Source of the DNA: Gnetum montanum
Taxonomy: Eukaryota; Streptophyta; Gnetopsida; Gnetales; Gnetaceae
NCBI GenBank assembly: GCA_015680685.1
Contig: MNCI01024081.1
Span: forward strand, 56,888 to 120,887
Reading direction: 5' to 3'
Length of the DNA stretch: 64,000 nucleotides
The notes beneath the pieces are model-generated. The model had not been told where the DNA came from. It saw only the letters and a list, made by a program, of their open reading frames with translations, and ran no database searches. The position numbers and the translations under genes are program-made. Shown here piece by piece: positions 12,250 to 22,337 of this stretch. Within the stretch, counting starts at the first letter, position 1; every line of letters begins with the position of its first letter.

Positions 12250-13530
12250 ATGAAGATGGTTAGAATCCTTTAAGGGTAAAAAATCTTCAAGCTTCTCTAC
12301 TGATAAAATCCTTCTAATATTGAGTTGTGATGGGCAAGCCTTTTTTTCTTCTCATATTTATAATACAACCATAAAAATCTTAGTAGAAATAAAGAGGAAG
12401 TTTTAACTTAAGTTAATAAAAAATTTAATAAAGCTAACATTCACTTTTTTAAAAAAGCTAATGTTTACTTTTTATTTTTAAAAGCTAACATTAACATTTT
12501 TTGACTTCATGATTTTTAGGTTCACTAAAATGAAATTATCTCTAGCTTAACACGAAGTGCTCTTTGAGATGATTCCAACAGTACCAATTTCATCAAAATA
12601 CAACTTATAGTTTAAAAGATACAGTAATTCTTAAGTTGTGTGTAGTTTAAAATTAAAAAAAGTTCTTCTTTTTTTAATTTTTTAATTTATTTTTTTACAA
12701 AAATATTTTTAAAATTATAAAAAATGCATAGGGCTAGAGGTCTCAAGTTCAATTCCAAGCCTCAAAACTTTATTTTAATAAATTAACATTAAAATTAAAA
12801 AAAAATTCCCTTGAGAGGGCCACGATCAGTCTTTCTGCCTACTGCAACTAGCTGTGCTAGTAGTCATGACTAGGCCTATTGCCAATTGAAACTAGGCTTA
12901 CTGCTAGCTATGACTACAAAGGGACTGGTCCTTAGGCTAGTTCCAAGGGCAACCTTCCACCACACAGCCCCTGCACCTTCCATTATCTACCACCATGCCT
13001 ACACTTGTCCTCACGCCACCCACTACTACAAGCTCGCTGCCACTGTCGCATGCCCACTACTCACCACTGCATGTCCATTGCCTACCACCACATGCTCACT
13101 TCCTTACCAGTCACTACTGCCTTGTCATCCATTATTGCATAGTGCCTTGCATCTACCACCACAAACCGCTTCTTTGAATGCCACCACAAACCGCCTCTCT
13201 GAATGCTACCACAAACCACCTCTCCACTGAACACATACAAACCTAATCAAGGGGCCATGCAAGCCTAGTCAAGGGCCACGCAAGCCCTAAGATGGGCCAC
13301 ACCAACCCATAAGAGGGTCACATAGACCATGAGATGGGCCATGCTAGCCTAGATGAATTTTGAAAATTGACAGGACATTTTAATTTCTCAACAATTGACA
13401 GGAATTTTGAAATTTCCATCAACTGACGTAAAAATTTAAAAAAAATCATCATTAATTATCAATTTAAATTAAGAACACGCATAAATATTTTCATAAATTT
13501 AAAATGGGCACCTTGGTAACAATGTGGATA
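12250..13530. other. Noncoding stretch with short tandem repeats
   Basis: No gene is supported. A CACCACAAACCGC-containing unit of about 25-26 bp repeats roughly three times at about 13155-13228. A GGGCCA(T/C)GC unit of about 24 bp repeats four to five times at about 13248-13350. The frame at 12886-13230 is Pro/Thr/His/Cys-rich low complexity across this area and not a credible protein. The left part (12250-12800) is AT-rich, with a B-box-like AGTTCAATTCC at about 12752-12762 but no convincing tRNA or SINE body. Confidence 0.6.
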
Positions 13531-13531
13531 A

Positions 13532-13598
13532 AAACTTCATCATTAAGTGTGCTAGTTCTGGAGTAGAACTGGGATGGGTAACCTCTTGGGAAGTCTTG
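13532..13598 (+). ncRNA. 5S rRNA-derived segment (truncated, diverged)
   Basis: From AAACTTC to AAGTCTTG this aligns without gaps to the 3' half of plant 5S rRNA as I remember it, roughly 50 of 66 positions by hand count. All three internal Pol III control regions are recognisable: box A (ATTAAGTGTGCTAGT), intermediate element (GGGATGGGTAA) and box C (CTCTTGGGAAGTCTT). The 5' half of 5S is missing or unrecognisable, so this is not a functional rRNA gene. The best explanations are a Cassandra-type TRIM LTR, whose LTRs carry 5S sequence, or a 5S-derived SINE, lying in the leader of element D. Confidence 0.7.
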
Positions 13599-13945
13599 AA
13601 AAACATGCAAGTTTTGTAAATTTAAAATAGCCATAACTATTGAATTCGGAGTCCGTTTTCAACCAAAAAAAATTGATTCCAACTATTTTGAACCTTTTAG
13701 ACTCAATGAAACTATCAAATTTAGCTTTCAAATCATAGAAAATTAGCATTTTAATACATTTCTTAAGGTCCCAAAAACAATTAGGATTCAGTACTTGATA
13801 AGAATCCATGATAGTTTCAACTTCTTTTGCAACTGATCAACTATCTTGAGATCCATAAAAAGGGCCATAGAAGCTAAGGATTACCAACATATCTGATTTC
13901 TTCAACTTACCAATGTCTAGAACCTAAAGAATAAATTGGAGAGAA

Positions 13946-15110
13946 ATGGAGGCTCAAGTCAATGACCTAATAAATACCCTTGAAGATCAAATTAATGAGA
14001 TCAAGGGTGTTCAAGAAGAGCTTCATCAATCAAATCAAGGATTCAAGATAGAGATGCAAAATATGTCTTAAGAAATTAGGAAAGTATCCCAAACTTCAAA
14101 GGATAAATGGTCAAACATGTAAGGAAAGATGAATTCCTTTGCAAACTCCATCAAGCAATTAACCGTCCATCTCAATCAGCCTTCAAATCCTACCCACGTT
14201 CCACCTAGGAATCAACATCAAGATTAACATCAACTTCCCCCTAGGGATCCACATCAAAAACAACCCCCACATGCTAGTGGATAGGATGTTAAAATCCCTC
14301 TTTTAGGCCATAGAGTAGAAACTGAAGGTGAGGGATAAGAAAACTAGCTTAATCCACCTAGAGAATTGCTAACACAATTTCATGCCAAGAAAGTAAAATT
14401 AGATCATTATGATGGAGCCCCTAGATCTAGTGTCAAGGATTGGCTTGATACAATAAAAAAACTATTTCAATATGTTGAATTTGGCATGCCATGAATGTTT
14501 ATAAGTTATCTCCTTCTATTTAAGAGGACTCGCAGCAACATGGTGGAATGGAATGAAATCTCAAGGTTTGATTACAAATTGGCTTAATTTTTATCAAGAT
14601 TTTGAACAAAAATTTGTACTCAATTCTTTCCTCAAAGAGAACTAAATGAGATTTGATTCCATAAGATTAGGAAGGCAATCCAAAGATGATTACTATAAGG
14701 AATTTTATGATCTTTCTTAGTATGTAAGTCACCAAGATGAGGGAGAATTAGCTTCAAAATTCATTGGTGGACTACATGCTCAATTGCATCCCCAAACATG
14801 AGCCCATAATCCTCAAATTGTTGATGAAGCATATAGAATTGCTAAGGACTGTGAGGAATCGAATCAAATACGAGCTGCCCTTCAACAAGCAACTCTTTGA
14901 AAAACTACCTTTCCACAAGCAACAATAGAAGAAACACCAATAAAAAGAGCTCAATTAGGATTAGAATGTTTTGTTTGAGGTGAAGATCATTTTAAATGAG
15001 ACTATCCAAAATTGCAAACAAAAGTACAAAGGACTAACCAAATCAAGAATTAAAAACCCAACCCAAACATGAACAAAGGAAAAATTCCAACTACCATCGT
15101 ACTGACCTAA
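13946..15110 (+). pseudogene. Gag of chromovirus D, degenerate
   Basis: Starts at ATG 13946 in MEAQVNDLINTLEDQ, a coiled-coil N-terminus. The gag core follows (KKVKLDHYDGAPRSSVKDWL, KDDYYKEFYDLS, ASKFIGGLHAQLHPQ, RIAKDCEESNQI). A zinc knuckle lies at about 14970-15005, reading CFV-stop-GEDHFK-stop-DYP; its second cysteine and another codon are now TGA and its last cysteine is Tyr. At least ten stops make it non-functional. A solo LTR interrupts D just after the knuckle region. Confidence 0.75.
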
Positions 15111-15115
15111 ATCAT

Positions 15116-16584
15116 TGGTGTAAGGTTGGAAGGGAAAATAAACATCGAAAGATCGTTGGGCAGGCATAGTTGACCCTACCTTCGCCCGAGGGCAAGCTGG
15201 AAAAGAGAATGAAGGTAGAGTGCCTTGGATGGTTTGCATGCAAATCAACCAAGGACTTCCCAAAGCGTAAGCTACAGCTAGCGCTGGGGTTATCGTAAAC
15301 GATGTAAACGGAATGTAAAAGGAATGCAAACAGCGACACAAAATGTAAATAGAGCGCAGAGCATAAACAGAGATTGAATTGTAAATGAAGCATAAACAGA
15401 TCTATATTGTAAACAAAGCGTAAACAGAGTAAACAATATAAATGGAAGGCAGTAATGAAACTGTATTGTATTGTTTAACAAGAGTGTGCACCAGTCAAAG
15501 TGTAGTTGCATGTGTGATAGCAAGTCAAGTGCTAAGCCCCAGAGTGATGTGGTGATGTGTTTTTGGATGGTTGGATGCTAGGAGTCTTGTGTGCCTAAGC
15601 ATCTAAGGTTCAAAGTTACTCTTTCTTCAAAATTTCTGACCCCGTTTTAGTGAATTAATAGGGTATTTATAGGGTTTGGCTAGGCTCAAGCATAGAATCC
15701 GTGGATGGAATCGATGGCCGAGAGATCAGAGGAAACATGATCGTGTGACACGTGTCCGGTAGATAGCTGTGTGTGAGTTGGTCGTGTGTAGGAAAGCTAT
15801 GTTCTTGATTAGGGACATTGCATCTTACAACTTGCGGATTACTCAAGCCCATGGGAGTACATACAATTTGGACCGTGAGGGCCAGAGAAGCCCACAAATC
15901 AAGATTTACAAAGAAAATCAAGAGGGATAGACTCTGGCTTGCTTGAAACTTCTTGGTTCCTAAATTGACTGCCACAGGATGTCGATTTGAGTAGTTTTGT
16001 GGCTGTTTGAGGCATTTCTATTCCATTAGGGCTCCCAGCATGAGTTGATTTGGTCCTGGCATGTCCTTAGCGTGCGTTTGGAGTGCTTTGGTTAGGGCCT
16101 AAATAGTTTTCACACTAATGAATAGTGTTCTGCTGTGAATAGTGTCATGCTATGAATAGTGGTCACATTGTACTCATGCCCAGTGTGTGTCCCAGTGTGA
16201 CCATAAAATCTTACAATTTTTGGAATTGAAATGTGGAAGTTCTTGAAGCTAGGACTGGAGGTTGTTGACCTTGAACCCTGGGAGTGATGTGTACCTTTGA
16301 ATCTTGTCATTTTAGCTTAATTTTGAGGCTATGAAAGTTGGTCATGCTGCACTCACGCTGCAGCGTGACCATAGCCACAACATGTGTTGCAGCGTGTGTT
16401 GGAAAATGTGTTGAATTTGGCTCAAAATTTGTAGTGTGAGTTGCCCAAGACAAGCCAGTGTGAGTGACCAAGGTAAGCTACCATGAGTTGTATGTCTTAG
16501 TCAAATTTTTACCTCCCGAATGCTAGAAAGGGCTTGAGTCATTCTCGAAGTGCTAGGCTGAAATTAGTGGTGTTTCAACCACCA
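15116..16584 (-). repeat. Probable solo LTR of a different family, inserted in D
   Basis: About 1.47 kb separates D's gag from its protease and has no similarity to the other LTRs here. It is bounded by TGGTGTAAGG and AACCACCA. A TATA box reads CTATAAATACC on the minus strand (about 15660-15670), so minus orientation is likely. GC content is higher than the surroundings. It contains three internal repeat fields: TGTAAAC/CGTAAAC (about 15290-15450), TGAATAGTG three times (about 16118-16165) and CAGCGTG (about 16360-16400). I found no matching target duplication, so the ends are provisional. Confidence 0.55.
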
Positions 16585-16599
16585 TAGCCATGAGGAAGA

Positions 16600-17478
16600 T
16601 ATCTACATCAACTAAATCAAGTTTGCATAAATTTCAATTTACTTTATTGATTTTTGAAGGTTCAATTAAAGGTAAACAAATTAAATTTTTGATTAATAGA
16701 AGTGCTAATGGTAACTTATTTCTCCAAAGTTAATTAATTTATTGAAATTAAGTTTACCTTTCAAGAAAATTATTAAGATAGAACTAGTAGATGGAATAAC
16801 TATGAGCAAGCATACTAAGTATGAAGAAATTAACTTTACTTTACAAAATAGGCCTTTCGTTGATGAATTCTTTGAATTTGAACTAGGTGAAGTTGATGCA
16901 ATTTTAGGAATGTCTTTCTTGCAAAAACTTGATATTACTACTCACTTTGGAACTTGTACTCTAAAAGTCCAACCACTAATGGAGTTAGGATTCTAAGGGG
17001 GGTAGGAACAGTAAGGCAAATTCATATGATAACCATTAAGCAAGCTAAAAAATTAGTCAAAAAGGGTGCTACAATGTTGGTTGTCAAAGTAACCCAACCT
17101 CAAAGATCTTCAAATACTGAGATTCCAAAAGAACTTAAGGAATATAAAGATTCAATATTTGGTGAAACTAGAGAACTACCTCCAAAAAGAACTATTGAGC
17201 ATGCTATTGATATTTTTCTCATTACATAACCTGTTTCAGAAGCTCCTTATCGATTTTCTACTTTTGAATTAATAGAATTGAAAGTACAATTAGACCAATT
17301 ATTGGAAGAAGGAAAAATTCAACCTAACGTATCACCTTGGAGTGCACCAGTCTTATTTGTAAGAATAAAGATGGTACGCTAAGATTATGCATTGATTATA
17401 GTGCATTGAATAAAGTGATGATTAAAAATACTTATCTTTTGCCTAGGATTGATGACTTTTTTGATCAACTTACAAGTG
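16600..17478 (+). pseudogene. Protease and N-terminal RT of chromovirus D
   Basis: The retropepsin region begins near 16650 (FEGSIKGKQIKFLI). The catalytic triad region reads NRSA, so the Asp is lost. GEVDAILGMSFLQKLDI is the downstream protease motif. RT begins with PYRFSTFELIELKVQLDQLLEEGKIQP and [10 protein letters not shown] (about 17240-17360), and the frame then shifts. It stops at FFDQL, where element E inserted; RT resumes at 25932 with [12 protein letters not shown]. Confidence 0.75.
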
Positions 17479-17675
17479 TGATGAGCGGCAAGGTACCCCC
17501 ACACTCAACCATATGAATCACAAGCATTCATGCACAATTTGGTTAAATTCCATGGATTGGACTAGTTGTGATATCTAGATCATTATGCTCTGATTACAGT
17601 TTTTTGTCTTTCCACCTCGACTAGTGTTAGCTTTGTTATGTATGGTTTAGCATAGGGGTGCCTTGCCACTCATCA
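17479..17675 (+). repeat. Rearranged fold-back 5' LTR of element E
   Basis: Only 197 bp. The first about 170 bp (TGATGAGCGGCAAGG to TATGGTTTAG) are the reverse complement of the 3' part of the element's own LTR (compare 25760-25931). The last about 25 bp (GGGGTGCCTTGCCACTCATCA) are the normal LTR end. It lacks U3, TATA box and most of R/U5. Confidence 0.75.
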
Positions 17676-17676
17676 T

Positions 17677-17694
17677 TGGTGCCATTGCCAGGGA
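17677..17694 (+). promoter_or_regulatory. Primer binding site of element E (tRNA-Asp type)
   Basis: TGGTGCCATTGCCAGGGA, one base after the LTR end. It differs at three positions from the tRNA-Asp-complementary sequence recalled for Athila elements. Confidence 0.75.
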
Positions 17695-17953
17695 TGGTGC
17701 TAGTTATCTAGATTAGTTATATTATACACTATCACTATAAAGGTATTAACAATATATCTTTTAGAAAGTATTAACTCACACACACCATAAACCAATAATA
17801 ATATCTCTCTCACATGGAAGTGACAATGCACTGTATAGCAAACACATTCATTAAAGAAATAATGAGATATACAATGATGAAAATTGGAGTGAATAACTTC
17901 ATGCAAGGGTTTCTTATGATCATGACCACCCTAATGACACCTAAAGACTACAC

Positions 17954-20345
17954 TTGCCTAAGGTAAACAATCTTAGAGGAGATGATATAAGTCCTGAACT
18001 AGGGGAGGCCTCAAGGCCTAAGGCCTTCTCAAAACCCAGAAATGATAAATCAAGGGATCCTAAAGAACACCATATAAGCCATGGTAATTCTTCTAGTTCC
18101 TCATCTTCCTTTTCCCCTTCAACATTTAGTTATGATGAAGATGAATGTAGGTATGGAGATAAGGCTCCACTAAAGGGTTAGACTAAAATCCAAAATCAAA
18201 CCCACAAGAAAAGTCAAAGATGTTACCACAAACATAGACATCATCATCACGACCAAATGAATAGAAATAGAAATTTCCCTCACAACTTATTTGATGATGA
18301 TGAATCCTTGTTGGCCACTAAGTTCCTAATGCAGATCACAAAGGCTATTAAGATATCTCACAAGCATCGTAAAAAGAGTTGCCTACCTAAGCTTGACATG
18401 AACGATATTCCTAAATTTGTAGGAGGCTATGATTTAGATCTACAACATCATTTACAAGCCTTCCATGATGCCTATGCTTTCTACAACATTGAAAACAGAT
18501 GGAAAAAGCTTAAGCTCTTTTCTACGACACTAATCAATAGAGTCAGAGTGTGATATAGGTCGTTGAGACCAAATTCAATCTAATGATGGTCAACAATGTT
18601 GGAACTTTTTAATGAGAAATACCAAACCTATGCGAGTGTCCACCCTAAGGAGACAAATCCAAGAATGGAAGAAAGAACAACATGAACCCTTGGACATTGC
18701 CTTAGATAAATATTATTCCCTATTGAATAAATGCCCAGGCCATGGTTTCTCTAAGGAAAGGCAACTTTTTCACATCATAGATGGGCTTTATAATGAAACA
18801 AGGGGAACCCTTGGGATGTATGCCGTATGGGTATTATATGAGCTCTAAGCCCATTAGATCCAAGAGCTAATCGAGCATGTGGAAAAAGAAGAAGGAGAGA
18901 TATGCAAATGGGAGAATGTCAAAAAGTATCAATGGGATCCAACTCTTCAATAGAAGGAGGTCCAGATCTATGGTAAGGAGAATGAAACCACTCTCGATAA
19001 GGTGATCCTACAACAAACCTTGCTAATATAGAAGTCTATTGATGAACTTGAAGCAAAGTTAAATAGGATGTCCAAATTGATATGTGAAAACATTACAAGT
19101 CTCATTGAGATGGTTGAGGAGAGGATCATGCAAAATAAGCCAAGAAATCACAATCAACAAAGGATATAGACCCAAGAAACAACTAGGAATACTTTTTAGC
19201 AAATGGGAGAAATGGTTAAACAAAGTGAGGCTATAGAATCAACCACAAATGAAGATAATGGATGTGACATTTGCATATATGACCATCCAAAGGGTCATTT
19301 CCTAGTCTTCTTGCATCTACAGGAGTAATCGGTAAGTGCCTTAAATCCGAAGTTTGTGTAAAAGCACATGCTTGGGAGATTTCCTCTTCCACAAGGTAAT
19401 TATAGACAGCCCCACAACCGACCGTACCATCCTAGGGGGACTTATTACCAACCTCAACACAGTCATCANGTACCATCCTAGAGGGACTTATTACCAACGT
19501 CAACACAGTCATCAACCACAATGGCAACAACCAAAATCATGGGCGAGGCCACCACCAAATCAGCCCTATTCACCAAAACCACACGAATATTATGTTTAAC
19601 ACCGTGTTTCTCCAACTAGTTCTACATCCTCTACTTTAATTTGTCACTACCACTCTTCCAAGTACCATCAACCCATGACATCCCCTAAAGGATCACCACC
19701 TCATGCCTCTTACCATCCATCCTACCCTTGATATTCTCATACTTCATCTCATTACAGGTCACCTTCAATGACACAAGAAGATTCAACACTACAATACCAA
19801 TAAACGAATGCCACTTGTGCTGCAAATGTGCAGAGACATGCTGATACCATCTCAATCACAATGTCAAAAATGTCCCTTTTGGAGAAAAGGTCATAAACCA
19901 AAGTAAAGCACATATGGATCCACCACATCATCCAAGCTAGCACAATGCCAATTCAGTGCACCACCTTCCTTGTCACAACCAATGTCCTCTAATCATACAC
20001 AAGGGCCACCATCCATCATTACTCTAATTCCAAACCCAAATAATGAATGTAACAATGTGGGGAGACAAACAAATCCATGCATACCATATCATGATCAAGG
20101 GTGCACTCATGGGCCAGACATCCATCATGATCACAAACATCATATCCTAACCTACCAGATATTTAACAATCAAGTGTGTGACCAACAATTTTTCTACCCA
20201 GCCACCACACCACCAAAGGACACCTAGTGGCTAGGGAATGCACTATTACCAATGTTTAATACATGCATGGATCCTATCTACCCACTTATTAATCCTTGTC
20301 ATGGCCAAATATTTAGTCATGGGGGTCACCCCCCATTCTAATCTT
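17954..20345 (+). pseudogene. Gag of element E, degenerate
   Basis: Opens with MPKVNNLRGDDISPELGEA and a Ser-rich stretch. The gag core follows (SLLATKFLMQITKAIKI, LDMNDIPKFVGGYDL, LQHHLQAFHDAYAFYN, WKKLKLFSTTL), then after a frame change IQEWKKEQHEPLDIALDKYY and HIIDGLYNETRGTLGMY. The Cys/His motif is CDICIYDHPKGH at about 19264-19300, with its last Cys replaced. The C-terminal tail is His/Pro/Ser-rich and ends near SHGGHPPF at 20315-20340. Close kin of gag G. A short tandem duplication with an undetermined base lies inside it. Confidence 0.7.
19424..19515 (+). repeat. 46-bp tandem duplication spanning an N
   Basis: Two adjacent copies beginning GTACCATCCTAG, at 19424-19469 and 19470-19515. 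They differ at two or three positions. The single undetermined base at 19469 falls at the junction. This may be a real duplication or an imperfect contig overlap. Confidence 0.8.
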
Positions 20346-21693
20346 CAAGATTCATAAGTGTTTTCCATCTTTTTGTTTTTACAATTTTTTGTCATTTTCC
20401 TATTTCTTGATCAAATTTTTCCTATTTCTTCCAATTTTTTCTAGTTGTTATTTTCACTTTCTTTGTTGTGTAATCTCTCTTGTGAATAAAACAATCATGT
20501 TGCCCATTAAGGTGAGATTTTCTCTATGTTATCAAGTCATAAGGGATTGATTATTCAAACATTAAGATCATGACATTCATCCACCCATTCCATTAATAAG
20601 AGGTTCTTGCCCTAGTCATAATGATAATATTTTCCATCATTCAACCTAATAATAAATCTATAATCATTTTGTCTAGGTAGAAGAGTATAGAACCAAGCTA
20701 GAATGTGAAGGGTGTGACATCAAGGGGATTTGTGGATTCTCTTTGGTCACTTCTAAAAGTTTTATCATGTTGCTTTGGTTGTAATTATATCCTTGAAGAT
20801 CTAATGAAAAATGAGAGTCAGAGTATCATAAAATGGTATTTAATAAATTCTACAAGTTCCATTTGAAAGACATGTACCCATGCATGAAGGTTGGCAGCTT
20901 CGCAAAATGTCCAGTAAAAAAAAACAGAAAACATAAGCAAAAACAAAACAAACATGTGCCATAAATTAGCTCCTCCCTTGAAAAAAATGCCAAGTGATGT
21001 TACTCCTTGCAACTATGATAGTTTTATGGTTTTCTACTGACGTGATGAAATTATGCAATGTCATTGCAATGTGATGCAAACTTGGTTTGAATCTTGGAAA
21101 GAAGGACTCATGATTATTTAACCATTAATAACACATAAGGTTTCATTGTAACCATGGTAAGACACCTCATGTCCCAATTTCTGTAATCCTTTCTATAGTC
21201 CATCTCATCTCATTGTTCGTGTGATCTGAACTTGTGGTTTTGTGTAACATAGAGTTGTTATCTCAAATTGGTGGTTTTAGCATGTGTGGTTTCTTTCATA
21301 GGTATGCATTTCATTCAACCCCTTTAGTGCCTATAGACATTTTTAGGTGTGGTTATACAAGGGCATCATAGGCTAGAGCCTACTTTAGGGAGGATCCACT
21401 TGTATAACTTTTGTGACTTGTACTTGTTTGACACAACCACATTATTATTCACCTTCCAAGCACTTAATTATTCATTTTGTTGTTTCCCTTCTTATGTAAC
21501 TTGATCTATCTACAATTTTGATTTTAGTGCCCTTTTTCTTACTCATTCTAGTGCTTTTCACATCAATGACTCCACTTTCAACCACTTTTGGTGCCTCAAA
21601 TTGATTTTTTCCTTATCCTAGAACTATGAACCTAACTGCAAACCTTCCAACCAATCACAGAGCTTCATTTTTCATGCTCAGCTACCACATTTG
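20346..21693 (+). other. 3' noncoding region of element E
   Basis: T-rich immediately after gag (TTTTTGTTTTTACAATTTT). Conserved block 1 lies at about 20711-20750 (GTGTGACATCAAGGGGATTT). Block 2 lies at about 21321-21410: a hairpin TAGGCT-AG-AGCCTA followed by ACTTTAGGGAGGATCCACTT. In A and B these blocks lie downstream of pol, so E looks like an element that lost protease and pol between gag and this region. Confidence 0.6.
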
Positions 21694-22337
21694 GTGATTA
21701 TTCATGGAACCTGACATCAACTACCCAATGTTGGATCGAACGTGACATCAAATACGTGACGTCAAGTCACATAAAGACTATATATACAACCCTCGAGGTG
21801 CTCAAACTCCATTTTCATCATTTGTTGCTAGGGGAGTTGTTCAAATTTTCTCTCACAACTTAAGATCTCTATGCACTCACTTTCCACTTACGATATTTGG
21901 CTTTCTACTACTCTAATTTCTATGCCATTTAAATCTACCTGAACCTAGAGTGTTCAAGTTAGTCGTGGGTGGGTGCTTGCATGTGAAACTTGCACCAAAT
22001 TGCTAAAATTTGCTATCACTCGAAAGGTATTAGAAGGGTAATAGTATTAAAAAATTTAGGCATCATCACAAATAATTAATCGTATTAATGTTAGAAACCT
22101 TAATTTTTCCACCTAAGGAACCATAACCATCATTATAAGCCACACATAAGGAAAAAGAAACCAATTATGAAGGATTGTAAAGGAGATAGACACTTTTTGG
22201 GGATTTTTCTTGAAAATTTTTCTAACTCTGTGATCATATGAATTAAGAACTTAATGAACTAAGGTAACAAGTAAGGTATAAACTGATTAATGATAAAAAT
22301 ACAACCTTAGTAACACTCAATCTTTGCTTGATTACAG
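21694..22337 (+). promoter_or_regulatory. LTR-like promoter and possible intron before the accessory ORF
   Basis: Begins TGATTATTCATGG. It carries GACATCA/CCCAATGTTGGA motifs like those in the U3 of LTRs E and B, a perfect TGACGTCA (bZIP-type) site at 21757-21764 and TATATATA at 21779-21786. A good 3' splice site, TTGATTACAG, ends at 22337 directly before ATG. Possible donors include AAAG|GTATTAG near 22025. Either an internal promoter with a spliced leader, or the remains of another LTR and leader. Confidence 0.5.

Noticed and set aside
12730-12765. Possible tRNA or tRNA-derived SINE (B-box-like AGTTCAATTCC)
   Set aside because: No acceptor stem, no A box at proper spacing and no cloverleaf could be drawn.
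12886-13230. 114-codon Pro/Thr/His-rich frame
   Set aside because: It is a by-product of short tandem repeats, with no start context, domain or homologue pattern.
15112-15523. Overlapping minus-strand frames of 77-126 codons
   Set aside because: They sit in the putative solo LTR and arise from its repeated TGTAAAC motifs; no protein family is visible.
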